Source: RPQJ01 sp963754125
Lineage (GTDB): Bacteria > Pseudomonadota > Gammaproteobacteria > Steroidobacterales > Steroidobacteraceae
Assembly: GCA_963754125.1 (NCBI GenBank)
Contig: CAVWEX010000014.1
Coordinates: 62,001 to 126,000, forward strand
DNA: 64,000 nt
Direction: 5' to 3'
Positions 37,874 to 45,420 of this stretch are shown here, in pieces. The position numbers were made by a program, and so were the translations under genes. Each line of letters opens with the position of its first letter. Positions within the stretch are counted from its first letter, which is position 1. Under the pieces are notes generated by a model, which searched no databases, had not been told where the DNA came from, and was given only the letters and a program-made list of their open reading frames with translations.

Positions 37874-38988
37874 CCGTCTTCAATGCCGACGATCACCACC
37901 ACATGGTGCGGGCGCTCGAGCTCGCCCGCCTGGGGCTGAATTCGACGCCGCCGAACCCGAGCGTGGGCTGCGTGCTGGTGCGCTGGGGACAGGTCGTGGG
38001 CGAGGGCTTCCACCACCGCACCGGCGAGCCGCACGCCGAGGTCGTCGCCCTGCACGAGGCCGGCGGCGCGGCCCGTGGAGCCACGGCCTACGTGACGCTC
38101 GAGCCCTGCTCGCACCACGGGCGCACGCCGCCGTGCACCGATGCGCTGATCGCCGCAGGCGTGCGGCGCGTCGTCGTGGCGATGCGTGACCCCAATCCGC
38201 GCGTGGACGGCTCGGGCCTCGCGCGGCTCGAGCAAGCCGGCATCGCGACCGCTCACGGGCTGCTCGCGGGGGAGGCGGCGGAGATCAACCGCGGCTTCGT
38301 ACGCCGCATGCTCACCGGCCGGCCGTGGGTGACCCTCAAGCTCGGAGCCAGCTTCGACGGGCGCACGGCGCTCGCCGACGGCACCAGCAAGTGGATCACC
38401 GGCGACCGGGCACGCGCCGATGTGCAGCGCCTGCGGGCGCGGGCCTCCGCCATCGTGACCGGCAGCGGCACCGTGCTCGCCGACGACCCGATGCTGACCG
38501 TGCGCGATCCCGAGCTCGAGATGCGCGGCCGGCGGCCGCTGCGCGTGGTGCTCGACTCGCAGCTGCGCACGCCCGCAGACGCCCAGTTGCTGAGCTTCGC
38601 GGGCTCCACGCTGATCCTGACCGGCGATGCGGACTCACCGCAGGCCGCTCCGCTGCGCGCGGGTGGCGCGCGCGTCGAGACGGTGCGCACGGCCGCCGCG
38701 GGGCTCGACCTCGAGGCGGTGCTCGATCGGCTGGGCGAGCTCGAATGCAACGAGGTGCTCGTCGAGGCGGGGCCCACGCTCGCCGGCGAGTTCGTGCGCC
38801 TCGGGCTCGTGGACGAGATCGTGGTCTACATGGCGCCGGTGGTGCTCGGTAGCGCGGCGCGCAGCCTGTTCAACCTGCCGTCGCTGTCGCGCATGTGCGA
38901 TCGCTGCGAGTTCGAATGGCGCGACGTGGCGCGCATCGGCGATGACCTCAGGCTGACGCTGCGGCCGAAGAAGCGGGGAGGGGACTGA
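37870..38988 (+). CDS. ribD: bifunctional diaminohydroxyphosphoribosylaminopyrimidine deaminase / uracil reductase
   Basis: Second and third steps of riboflavin synthesis. 372 residues from ATG 37870, overlapping nrdR. The N-terminal deaminase has zinc ligands in PHAEVVALHEAG and LEPCSHHGRTPPC (about residues 50-85). The C-terminal reductase domain (about 147-365) starts RPWVTLKLGASFDGRTA and contains NEVLVEAGPTLAGEFV. The ribE ATG overlaps its stop. Confidence 0.97.
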   Translation: MTVFNADDHHHMVRALELARLGLNSTPPNPSVGCVLVRWGQVVGEGFHHRTGEPHAEVVALHEAGGAARGATAYVTLEPCSHHGRTPPCTDALIAAGVRRVVVAMRDPNPRVDGSGLARLEQAGIATAHGLLAGEAAEINRGFVRRMLTGRPWVTLKLGASFDGRTALADGTSKWITGDRARADVQRLRARASAIVTGSGTVLADDPMLTVRDPELEMRGRRPLRVVLDSQLRTPADAQLLSFAGSTLILTGDADSPQAAPLRAGGARVETVRTAAAGLDLEAVLDRLGELECNEVLVEAGPTLAGEFVRLGLVDEIVVYMAPVVLGSAARSLFNLPSLSRMCDRCEFEWRDVARIGDDLRLTLRPKKRGGD

Positions 38989-39581
38989 TGTTCACCGGGA
39001 TCGTGCAGGGCGTGGGACAGGTGCGGTCGGTCGAGCCGCGCGGCGGCGACGTGCGGATGTGGATCGGCACCGGCGCCGTCTCGCTCGAGGACGTCGCGAT
39101 CGGCGGCAGCATCGCCGTGAACGGCTGCTGCCTGACGGCCATCGAGCTCGAGCCAGCGGCTTTCGCCGCGGACCTGTCGCGCGAGACGCTGTCGCTCACG
39201 ACCGCAGGCCAGTGGTTGCCGGGCACGCCCGTCAACCTCGAGAAGGCGCTCACGGCCGGCCAGGCGCTCGGCGGGCATTACGTCACCGGCCACGTGGACG
39301 GCGTGGGGCAGGTGGTCTCGCGGCACGACGACGCGCGCTCAGTGCGCGTCGAGTTCGAGGTGCCGCCCGAACTCGCCCGCTACGTGGCTCGCAAGGGCTC
39401 GATCTGCGTGGACGGCGTGAGCCTCACGGTCAACGGCGTGGCGGGGAACCGTTTCGACGTGAACCTCGTCCCGCACACGCTTGGCGTGACCATCCTCGGG
39501 GATTACCGGCCCGGCAGCCGGGTCAACCTCGAGGTCGACATCATCGCCCGGTACCTCGAGCGGCTGGTCGGCGAGCGCTAG
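38988..39581 (+). CDS. ribE: riboflavin synthase, alpha subunit
   Basis: Dismutates two 6,7-dimethyl-8-ribityllumazine molecules to riboflavin. 197 residues from ATG 38988. Two lumazine-binding repeats: MFTGIVQGVGQV with VNGCCLTAIE in the first, and HYVTGHVDGVGQVVS with DGVSLTVNGV in the second. Called ribC or ribE depending on naming tradition. It is separated from ribBX by 118 bp carrying its own promoter-like sequence. Confidence 0.97.
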   Translation: MFTGIVQGVGQVRSVEPRGGDVRMWIGTGAVSLEDVAIGGSIAVNGCCLTAIELEPAAFAADLSRETLSLTTAGQWLPGTPVNLEKALTAGQALGGHYVTGHVDGVGQVVSRHDDARSVRVEFEVPPELARYVARKGSICVDGVSLTVNGVAGNRFDVNLVPHTLGVTILGDYRPGSRVNLEVDIIARYLERLVGER

Positions 39582-39646
39582 CCCCGGGCGGGCCGAGGTC
39601 GTCGGACAGCCTGCTACACTGCGGCCTCGCGGAACCTCGGTCGGCG

Positions 39647-39699
39647 TAGAAGACGCGAACTAAAAATCCTATAATTCAGTATCTTGCAACGATATTCTA
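39647..39699 (+). promoter_or_regulatory. AT-rich promoter of ribBX, very short leader
   Basis: A perfect TATAAT at 39670-39675 lies in the most AT-rich stretch of the window (39660-39700). A weak -35 (TAGAAG, 39647-39652) sits 17 bp upstream. The predicted start site is about 39682, leaving roughly 18 nt before the ATG and no Shine-Dalgarno-like sequence in CTTGCAACGATATTCTA. An FMN riboswitch would need about 140 nt of conserved leader and is not present. Confidence 0.5.
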
Positions 39700-40809
39700 A
39701 TGAGTGAATTGAATACGATCGACGAGATCCTCGACGACCTGCGCGCCGGCAGGATGGTCGTGATCATGGATGACGAGGACCGCGAGAACGAGGGCGACCT
39801 CGTCATGGCCGCTTCCAAGGTCCGCCCCGAGGACGTGAACTTCATGGCCCGCTACGGGCGGGGCCTGATCTGCCTCACCCTCACGCGCGACCGCTGCCGC
39901 CAGCTGCGCCTGCCCCTCATGGTCAGCGAGACCGACGCCGACCAGGGGACCAACTTCACGGTCTCGATCGAGGCCGCGGAGGGCGTCACGACCGGCATCT
40001 CGGCCTACGACCGCGCCCACACCATCCGCACGGCGGTGGCTCCGGACGCGCGGCCGGACCACCTGCGCCAGCCCGGGCACATCTTCCCGCTGATGGCCCA
40101 GCCGGGCGGCGTGCTCTCCCGCGCCGGCCACACCGAGGCGGGCTGCGACCTCGTGCGCATCGCCGGGCTCGAGCCCGCTGCGGTGATCGTCGAGATCCTG
40201 AACGAGGACGGCACGATGGCACGCCGTCCCGAGCTCGAGGCCTTCGCCCGCGAGCACGGCCTCAAGATCGGCACGATCGCGGACCTGATCCGCTACCGGC
40301 TCGAGAAGGAGCGCTCGGTGGAGCGCATTGCCGCGCGCGACGTCGAGACCGACTTCGGCGCGTTCCGCCTGTACTGCTACGAGGACCACGTCAACGGCAC
40401 GGTGCACCTCGCGCTCGTGCGCGGCGCGCTCGCGGCCGAGCGCACCCCGCTGGTGCGCGTGCACTTGAAGGACACGGTCCGCGACCTCGTCGGCGTACGC
40501 GAGGCCACTCACAGCTGGTCGCTGCGTAGCGCGATGGAGCGCATCGCCCGCGAGGGCGAGGGCGTGGTGGTGCTGCTGCGGCCGCACGAGAGCCCGCTCG
40601 AGATCGCCGAGGCCGTGCGTTCCGTCGAGCGCGTGCCCGTCGTCGGCCGTGCCCAGGGCGCCCAGGTGCTGCGAACCTACGGTATCGGCGCCCAGATCCT
40701 GCGCGACCTCGGCATCCGCCGCATGCGGGTGTTGAGCGCGCCGAAGCAGATGCACGGCCTCTCGGCCTTCGGGCTCGAGGTGGCCGGCTACGTCGACGAA
40801 GCGAGCTGA
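39700..40809 (+). CDS. ribB: 3,4-dihydroxy-2-butanone-4-phosphate synthase with degenerate GTP cyclohydrolase II domain (RibBX type)
   Basis: 369 residues from ATG 39700. Residues 1-205 are an intact DHBP synthase: DDEDRENEGDLVMAA, GLICLTLT, TDADQGTNFTVSIEA, SRAGHTEAGCDL. Residues 206-369 have the fold of GTP cyclohydrolase II but lack its zinc cysteines; the stretch that should read SECLTGD...RCDCG is here LKDTVRDLVGVREATHSW. So only the RibB reaction is expected and the C-terminal part may be regulatory or structural. This is the hybrid described in proteobacteria as RibBX. No intact ribA is in the window. ribH follows after 12 bp. Confidence 0.93.
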   Translation: MSELNTIDEILDDLRAGRMVVIMDDEDRENEGDLVMAASKVRPEDVNFMARYGRGLICLTLTRDRCRQLRLPLMVSETDADQGTNFTVSIEAAEGVTTGISAYDRAHTIRTAVAPDARPDHLRQPGHIFPLMAQPGGVLSRAGHTEAGCDLVRIAGLEPAAVIVEILNEDGTMARRPELEAFAREHGLKIGTIADLIRYRLEKERSVERIAARDVETDFGAFRLYCYEDHVNGTVHLALVRGALAAERTPLVRVHLKDTVRDLVGVREATHSWSLRSAMERIAREGEGVVVLLRPHESPLEIAEAVRSVERVPVVGRAQGAQVLRTYGIGAQILRDLGIRRMRVLSAPKQMHGLSAFGLEVAGYVDEAS

Positions 40810-40821
40810 GGAAACCCTTGC

Positions 40822-41298
40822 ATGGACAATATCCGCACCGTCAACGGCGACCTCGTGGCGCGCGACCTGCGCTTCGCAATCGTCGCGGCCCGCTTCAACG
40901 ACATGATCGTGGACTCGCTGATCCGCGGGGCGGTCGACGCGCTGCTGCGCCATGGCGCGGGCGAGAAGCAGGTCGACATCATCCGGGTGCCGGGTGCCTA
41001 CGACCTGCCGTTCGTGGTGAAGCGCGTCGCCGCGAGCAAGCGCTACGACGCGGTCGTGGCGCTCGGCGCCGTGATCCGCGGCGCCACGCCGCACTTCGAC
41101 CACGTGGCCGGGCAGTGCGCCGCGGGCCTGGCGCGCGCGGCCGAGGAGACCGGCGTGCCGGTGGCTTTCGGCGTGCTCACCACCGATACCATCGAGCAGG
41201 CGATCGAGCGTGCCGGCACCAAGGCCGGCAACAAGGGCGCCGACGCCGCGCTCTGTGCCCTCGAGCTCGCGAACCTGCTGCGGCGCCTGGACGTCTGA
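40822..41298 (+). CDS. ribH: 6,7-dimethyl-8-ribityllumazine synthase
   Basis: Joins the butanone phosphate from RibBX with the pyrimidine from RibD to form lumazine, the substrate of RibE. 158 residues from ATG 40822. Signatures AIVAARFNDMIVDSLIRGA, VPGAYDLPFVVKR, ALGAVIRGATPHFDHV and FGVLTTDTIEQAIERAGTK. Assembles as pentamers or icosahedra. nusB starts 2 bp after its stop, the usual gammaproteobacterial order. Confidence 0.98.
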   Translation: MDNIRTVNGDLVARDLRFAIVAARFNDMIVDSLIRGAVDALLRHGAGEKQVDIIRVPGAYDLPFVVKRVAASKRYDAVVALGAVIRGATPHFDHVAGQCAAGLARAAEETGVPVAFGVLTTDTIEQAIERAGTKAGNKGADAALCALELANLLRRLDV

Positions 41299-41300
41299 GC

Positions 41301-41762
41301 ATGTCACGACGCCCCGACCGCGCCGGCCGGGCCCGCAGCCTGTCGCGCAAGCTCGCGATGCAGGCGCTGTACCAGTGGCAGCTCACCGGGCAGACGGCAG
41401 CGGAGCTTCGCAACCAGTATGCGGACGAGGAGGGCTTCGGCGACGCCGATGCCGATTACTTCCGCGAGGTGCTGAACGGCGTCACGGAGGGCGCCGCGGC
41501 GCTCGACGCCGAGCTCGGAGGCCTCATCGACCGACCCGTGGCGCAGCTCGACCCGGTGGAGCGGGCGGTGCTGCTGATCGGGCTGTACGAGCTCGCGCAG
41601 CGACTCGACGTGCCCTACCGCGTGGTGATCAACGAGGGCGTCGAACTCGCCAAGCGCTTCGGTGCCACCGATGGTCACAAGTTCGTCAACGCCGTGCTCG
41701 ACCGGGCGGCGCGCGCTCACCGAGCCGCGGAGCAGGCCGCCGCGGGCCGCGCGCGCGGTTGA
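41301..41762 (+). CDS. nusB: transcription antitermination factor NusB
   Basis: With NusE (S10) binds boxA RNA for rRNA antitermination. 153 residues from ATG 41301. ARSLSRKLAMQALYQWQLTG is the RNA-binding N-terminal helix pair; LDPVERAVLLIGLYELAQR and YRVVINEGVELAKRFGATD are the other family signatures. The Arg-rich N-terminus (SRRPDRAGRAR) is a little longer than in E. coli. Located between ribH and thiL. Confidence 0.97.
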   Translation: MSRRPDRAGRARSLSRKLAMQALYQWQLTGQTAAELRNQYADEEGFGDADADYFREVLNGVTEGAAALDAELGGLIDRPVAQLDPVERAVLLIGLYELAQRLDVPYRVVINEGVELAKRFGATDGHKFVNAVLDRAARAHRAAEQAAAGRARG

Positions 41763-41773
41763 GCGAGGCGGCC

Positions 41774-42724
41774 GTGCCGCTCGGCGAATTCGACCTGATC
41801 CAGCGGTTCTTCACGCGCGAAGGCGCCCGCCGCGACGTGCTGCTCGGCGTGGGCGACGACGCGGCGTTGCTCGCGGTGCCGCCAGGCCGCGTGCTCGTCG
41901 CTGCGATCGACACGCTGGTCGAGGGGCGGCACTTCCTGCCGGACGCGCCGCCCGACTCCGTCGGGCACCAGGCGCTGGCCGTGAACCTGAGCGACCTCGC
42001 CGCCATGGGGGCGGAGCCCGCGTGGGCGTTGCTGTCGCTGTCGTTGCCGGATGCCGACCCCACCTGGCTCGGACCCTTCGCCGCGGGACTCTACGCGCTC
42101 GCCGCGCGACACGGCGTGGCGCTGGTGGGCGGCGACACCGTGCGCGGCCCGCGCGTCGTCACGATCACCGCGCTTGGCTTCGTCGAGCCCGGGCGCGCGC
42201 TGCGACGCAGCGGCGCGCAGCCGGGCGACCTGCTGTACGTCTCCGGCTGGCCGGGCGAAGCGGCGGCCGGGCTCGAGGCGCTGCAGCGGGGTGCTGCCTC
42301 GCCCGACGATCCACTGGTGCGGCGTTGCCGCTATGCCGAGCCGCGTATCGAGCTGGGCAGGTCTTTGCGCGGGCGCGCCAGCGCCGCGATGGACGTCTCC
42401 GACGGCCTGCTCGGCGACCTCGGCAAGCTCTGCGCCTCGAGCGGCGTGGGCGCGGTGCTCGACCTCGAGCAATTGCCGGTGTCGGCGGAACTTGCGCGGC
42501 GGCACGCCGCCGCCGACTGCGAGCGCCTCGTCCTGTCCGGCGGCGACGACTACGAACTGCTGTTCACGCTGCCCGAGGCCTTCGCAGCGGAGGCGGAGGC
42601 GATGTCGTCGCCGGCGCTACCGCTGCATCGCATCGGCCGGATCGAAGCCGGTCGCGAAGTGCGGTGCCGACGCGAAGGCCGGCAGGTGACGGTCGCGGGT
42701 GGCGGGTATGACCACTTCGCCTGA
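41774..42724 (+). CDS. thiL: thiamine-monophosphate kinase
   Basis: ATP-dependent conversion of thiamine phosphate to thiamine diphosphate. 316 residues from GTG 41774, giving MPLGEFDLIQRFF, the normal N-terminus, with GCGAGG 6 bp upstream. A TTG at 41759 overlapping the nusB stop is an alternative. AIR-synthetase/ThiL fold: GVGDDAALL, VNLSDLAAMGAEP, GGDTVRGP and AMDVSDGLLGDLGKL hold the Mg-nucleotide residues. The pgpA start lies inside its last codons. Confidence 0.96.
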   Translation: MPLGEFDLIQRFFTREGARRDVLLGVGDDAALLAVPPGRVLVAAIDTLVEGRHFLPDAPPDSVGHQALAVNLSDLAAMGAEPAWALLSLSLPDADPTWLGPFAAGLYALAARHGVALVGGDTVRGPRVVTITALGFVEPGRALRRSGAQPGDLLYVSGWPGEAAAGLEALQRGAASPDDPLVRRCRYAEPRIELGRSLRGRASAAMDVSDGLLGDLGKLCASSGVGAVLDLEQLPVSAELARRHAAADCERLVLSGGDDYELLFTLPEAFAAEAEAMSSPALPLHRIGRIEAGREVRCRREGRQVTVAGGGYDHFA

Positions 42725-43220
42725 CCGCGGGACGGGCGGGACGGGCGGGACGCGACCGACGTGGCGGCACCTGCGCGAGCCCGTCCACTTGCTGGCGCTC
42801 GGGTTCGGCACCGGTCTCGCGCCGTTTGCACCGGGCACCTTCGGCTCGCTGGTCGGGCTCGGCTTTGCGCTCGCGCTGGCTCCGCTGGGACTGGGATGGA
42901 ACCTCGTCGCCATCGTGCTCGCCGTCGCGGCCGGCTTCTGGATCTGCGGCGAGAGCGCACGGCGCCTCGGCGTGCACGACCACCCCGCGATCGTCTGGGA
43001 CGAGGTCGCCGGCATGATGATCGCGATGCTCGCCGCGCCCGCCGAATGGTGGGGCGCCCCGCTCGCATTCGCGCTGTTCCGACTGTTCGACATCGCCAAG
43101 CCGTGGCCGATCCGCGAGATCGATCACGGAATGTCCGGAGGCGCCGGAATTATGCTCGACGACGTGCTGGCCGGTGTGTTCGCCGCGCTGGTCCTCATGA
43201 TCGTCGGCTACCTCACGTGA
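42708..43220 (+). CDS. pgpA: phosphatidylglycerophosphatase A
   Basis: Removes phosphate from phosphatidylglycerophosphate to give phosphatidylglycerol. 170 residues from ATG 42708, overlapping thiL by 17 bp (GTG 42699 is also in frame). Signatures FGTGLAPFAPGTFGSLVG, VWDEVAGMMIAML and LFRLFDIAKPWPIREID hold the acidic active-site residues. About four membrane helices. The N-terminus includes a Gly/Thr run (GTGGTGGT) encoded by a 9-bp tandem repeat. Its stop overlaps the next gene (GTGA). Confidence 0.95.
   Translation: MTTSPDRGTGGTGGTRPTWRHLREPVHLLALGFGTGLAPFAPGTFGSLVGLGFALALAPLGLGWNLVAIVLAVAAGFWICGESARRLGVHDHPAIVWDEVAGMMIAMLAAPAEWWGAPLAFALFRLFDIAKPWPIREIDHGMSGGAGIMLDDVLAGVFAALVLMIVGYLT
42729..42752 (+). 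repeat. 9-bp tandem repeat in the 5' end of pgpA
   Basis: GGGACGGGC is repeated 2.7 times. The unit is a multiple of three, so changes in copy number would add or remove Gly-Thr-Gly without shifting the frame. Confidence 0.7.
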
Positions 43221-44539
43221 TCACGAACAACGCGCCCGCACAGGTTCACACCCAGCCCATGCTGTACACGCCGGCCGTCGCCCCGGAGCGCATCGGCAAG
43301 TACTACGTGGTGCACGAAGTCGGCCGGGGCAGCTCCGGCGCGGTCTACCTCTCGCACGACCCGTTTTACGGCCGCGACGTCGCCATCAAGGTCTACCACG
43401 CGACCGGTGTCGACGACGCCGACTCCCGCAACGCCCGCCGCATGTTCCTCGGCGAGGCGAACATGATCGGCAAGCTCCACCACCCGAACATCGTGCCGAT
43501 CTACGACGCGGGCGAGGAGGACGGGCGGCGCTACGTCGTGACCGAGCACATCCACGGCGCACGCACGCTGTCGGCCTACTGCCGGCCGGGCAGCCTGCTG
43601 CCGGAGGAACAGGTCGTCCAGATCATCTACAAGTGCGCGAAGGCGCTGCACTACGCGCACTCGCGCGGCGTCGTGCACCGCGACATCAAGCCCTCCAACA
43701 TCCTGCTCACGCAGGACGGCGACGTGCGCATCGTGGACTTCGGCATCGCGCTGGTGGCGGACTCGGACATCTCGCGACTGGAGGGCGTGGCGGGCAGCCC
43801 GGCCTACATGTCGCCGGAGCAGGTGCAGGGCCACCCGCTCGACGCGCGCTCCGACCTCTACTCGCTCGGCGCCGTCATGTACGAGATGCTGTGCGGGCAG
43901 CGGCCGTTCCGGGCAGGCGCGCTCGGCAAGCTGCTGCGCCAGGTCGTGCAGTGCATCCCGGAGCCGCTCAGCCAGACGCGCCCCGGCATCCCGCCCGAAC
44001 TCGAGGCCATCGTGGCGCGCTCGCTGCAGAAAGATCCCGAGATGCGCTACCGCACCGGCGCGGAACTCGCGACCGAGCTGACGCGCGCCCACCAGGCGTT
44101 GCGCTCCGCACAGTCCGGAATCGACGACGAGGAGCGCTTCGCGGTCCTGCGCCGGCTGCGCTTCTTCCACGACTTCTCGCACGCGGAGATCCGCGAGGTC
44201 ATGCATTCCGGGTGCTGGGTGGAATGCCAGCCCGGCGAGCGGGTGCTGAGCCCGGAGGATCCGGACGACCGCTTCTACGTGGTCGTCTCGGGCACCGTGA
44301 AGGTGAGCCGCAACGGCGAGGCGGCGGGCCGCATCGAGACCGGCGGCTGCTTCGGCGAGGCGGCCTATGCGGAGGGCACGCGACGCGACTCGCTCATCGA
44401 GGCGGAGGGCGCGGTGACGCTGCTCAAGGTCACGGCCTCGCTGCTCGAGAATTCCTCGATCGCCTGCCAGCTGCGCTTCAACAAGGTGTTCCTGCGGGAA
44501 CTGATCGAGCGCCTGCAGCGGGGCCAGCCCAGGGCGTAG
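43217..44539 (+). CDS. Hanks-type Ser/Thr protein kinase fused to a cyclic-nucleotide-binding domain
   Basis: 440 residues from GTG 43217, overlapping the pgpA stop. The kinase domain covers about 27-290: glycine loop GRGSSGAVY (37-44), Lys58 in DVAIKVYH, catalytic HRDIKPSNIL near 155, DFGIA near 175, SPAYMSPEQ, DLYSLGAVMYEM. All catalytic residues are present. Residues about 312-425 form a Crp-like cNMP-binding fold (FFHDFSHAEIREVM, GERVLSPEDPDDRFYVVVSG, GGCFGEAAYAEG). The phosphate-binding cassette keeps FGE and an Arg (TRRDS) but is not canonical, so the ligand is open. No membrane segment. The coupling to pgpA looks positional only. Confidence 0.92.
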   Translation: MITNNAPAQVHTQPMLYTPAVAPERIGKYYVVHEVGRGSSGAVYLSHDPFYGRDVAIKVYHATGVDDADSRNARRMFLGEANMIGKLHHPNIVPIYDAGEEDGRRYVVTEHIHGARTLSAYCRPGSLLPEEQVVQIIYKCAKALHYAHSRGVVHRDIKPSNILLTQDGDVRIVDFGIALVADSDISRLEGVAGSPAYMSPEQVQGHPLDARSDLYSLGAVMYEMLCGQRPFRAGALGKLLRQVVQCIPEPLSQTRPGIPPELEAIVARSLQKDPEMRYRTGAELATELTRAHQALRSAQSGIDDEERFAVLRRLRFFHDFSHAEIREVMHSGCWVECQPGERVLSPEDPDDRFYVVVSGTVKVSRNGEAAGRIETGGCFGEAAYAEGTRRDSLIEAEGAVTLLKVTASLLENSSIACQLRFNKVFLRELIERLQRGQPRA

Positions 44540-44551
44540 TCGCTGCCGCGC

Positions 44552-44576
44552 GCGCCCGGCGGGACGCACCGGGCGC
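44552..44576. terminator. hairpin between two convergent genes
   Basis: Perfect 8-bp stem GCGCCCGG / CCGGGCGC with a 9-nt loop, placed between the kinase stop (44539) and the folE2 stop (44585). There is no U-tract on either strand, so it would be a weak or factor-assisted bidirectional terminator. Confidence 0.45.
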
Positions 44577-44584
44577 AGGCCGGC

Positions 44585-45376
44585 CTACGGCGCGCGGTCC
44601 GCAGCCTGCTTGTCCTTCTCGATCAGCGCGTAGGCGGAGTGGTTGTGGATGGACTCGAAGTTCTCCGCCTCGACCACGTAGGCGAGCACCCGTTCCTCGG
44701 CGTTCAGCCGCACGGCGACGTCGCGGACGATGTCCTCGACGAACTTGGGGTTGTCGTAGGCGCGCTCGGTGACGTGCTTTTCGTCCGGGCGCTTGAGGAT
44801 CGCGAACAGCTCGCTCGAGGCTTCCTGCTCCGCGATGTCGATGAGCTCCTCGAGCCAGAGGTGGCCGCTCACCCTTGCCCTGATCGTGATGTGCGAGCGC
44901 TGGTTGTGGGCGCCGCGCTCGGCAATGCGCTTCGAGCACGGGCACAGGCTGGTGACCGGCACCACCACGCGGATCCACATCTCCTCGCGGCCGTCGTGGA
45001 TCTCGCCGATCAGGGTCGCCTCGTAGTTCATCAGGCTCGCCACGCCCGACACCGGCGCCGCCTTCATCACGAAGTACGGGAAGCTCATCTCGATGTGGCC
45101 CGAGGTCGCGTCGAGCCGCCGCGTCATCTCGACCAGCATCTGGCGGAAGGACTCGACGGAGATCTCGCGTTCGTGCTGGTGCAGCACCTCAACGAAGCGC
45201 GACATGTGCGTGCCCTTGAAGTCGTGCGGCAGCGCCACGTACATGTTGAAGTTCGCGACGGTGTGCTGCTCGCCGGCCGTACGGTCCTTGACGCGCACGG
45301 GATGGAAGACATCCTTGATGCCGACCTTGTTGATCGGGATGCGTCGCGAGTCGGCGCGGCCCTGCACGTCGTCCAT
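44585..45376 (-). CDS. folE2: GTP cyclohydrolase FolE2 (type IB)
   Basis: Converts GTP to dihydroneopterin triphosphate for folate; the FolE2 type is not strictly zinc-dependent and can use other divalent metals. 263 residues from ATG 45376. Signatures GTHMSRFVEVL, FPYFVMKAAPVSGVASLM, VVVPVTSLCPCSKRIAERG (active-site Cys) and AHNQRSHITI. Last gene of xseB-ispA-dxs-folE2, 44 bp after dxs. No Zur-like box is visible just upstream. Confidence 0.95.
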   Translation of the reverse strand: MDDVQGRADSRRIPINKVGIKDVFHPVRVKDRTAGEQHTVANFNMYVALPHDFKGTHMSRFVEVLHQHEREISVESFRQMLVEMTRRLDATSGHIEMSFPYFVMKAAPVSGVASLMNYEATLIGEIHDGREEMWIRVVVPVTSLCPCSKRIAERGAHNQRSHITIRARVSGHLWLEELIDIAEQEASSELFAILKRPDEKHVTERAYDNPKFVEDIVRDVAVRLNAEERVLAYVVEAENFESIHNHSAYALIEKDKQAADRAP

Positions 45377-45420
45377 CGCGGCCGGACCGACCGCCCGAGG
45401 GGTCACGGAGCGGTCCACGG

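Noticed and set aside
39593..39640. CCGAGGT / ACCTCGG inverted repeat upstream of ribBX
   Set aside because: Only 7 bp with a 34-nt loop and no U-tract; not convincing as a terminator or switch.
39582..39699. FMN riboswitch upstream of ribBX
   Set aside because: The gap is too short and lacks the conserved RFN sequence blocks.
45377..45420. Upstream extension of folE2 in the open frame
   Set aside because: The added residues are not family-like; ATG 45376 gives a normal FolE2 N-terminus.
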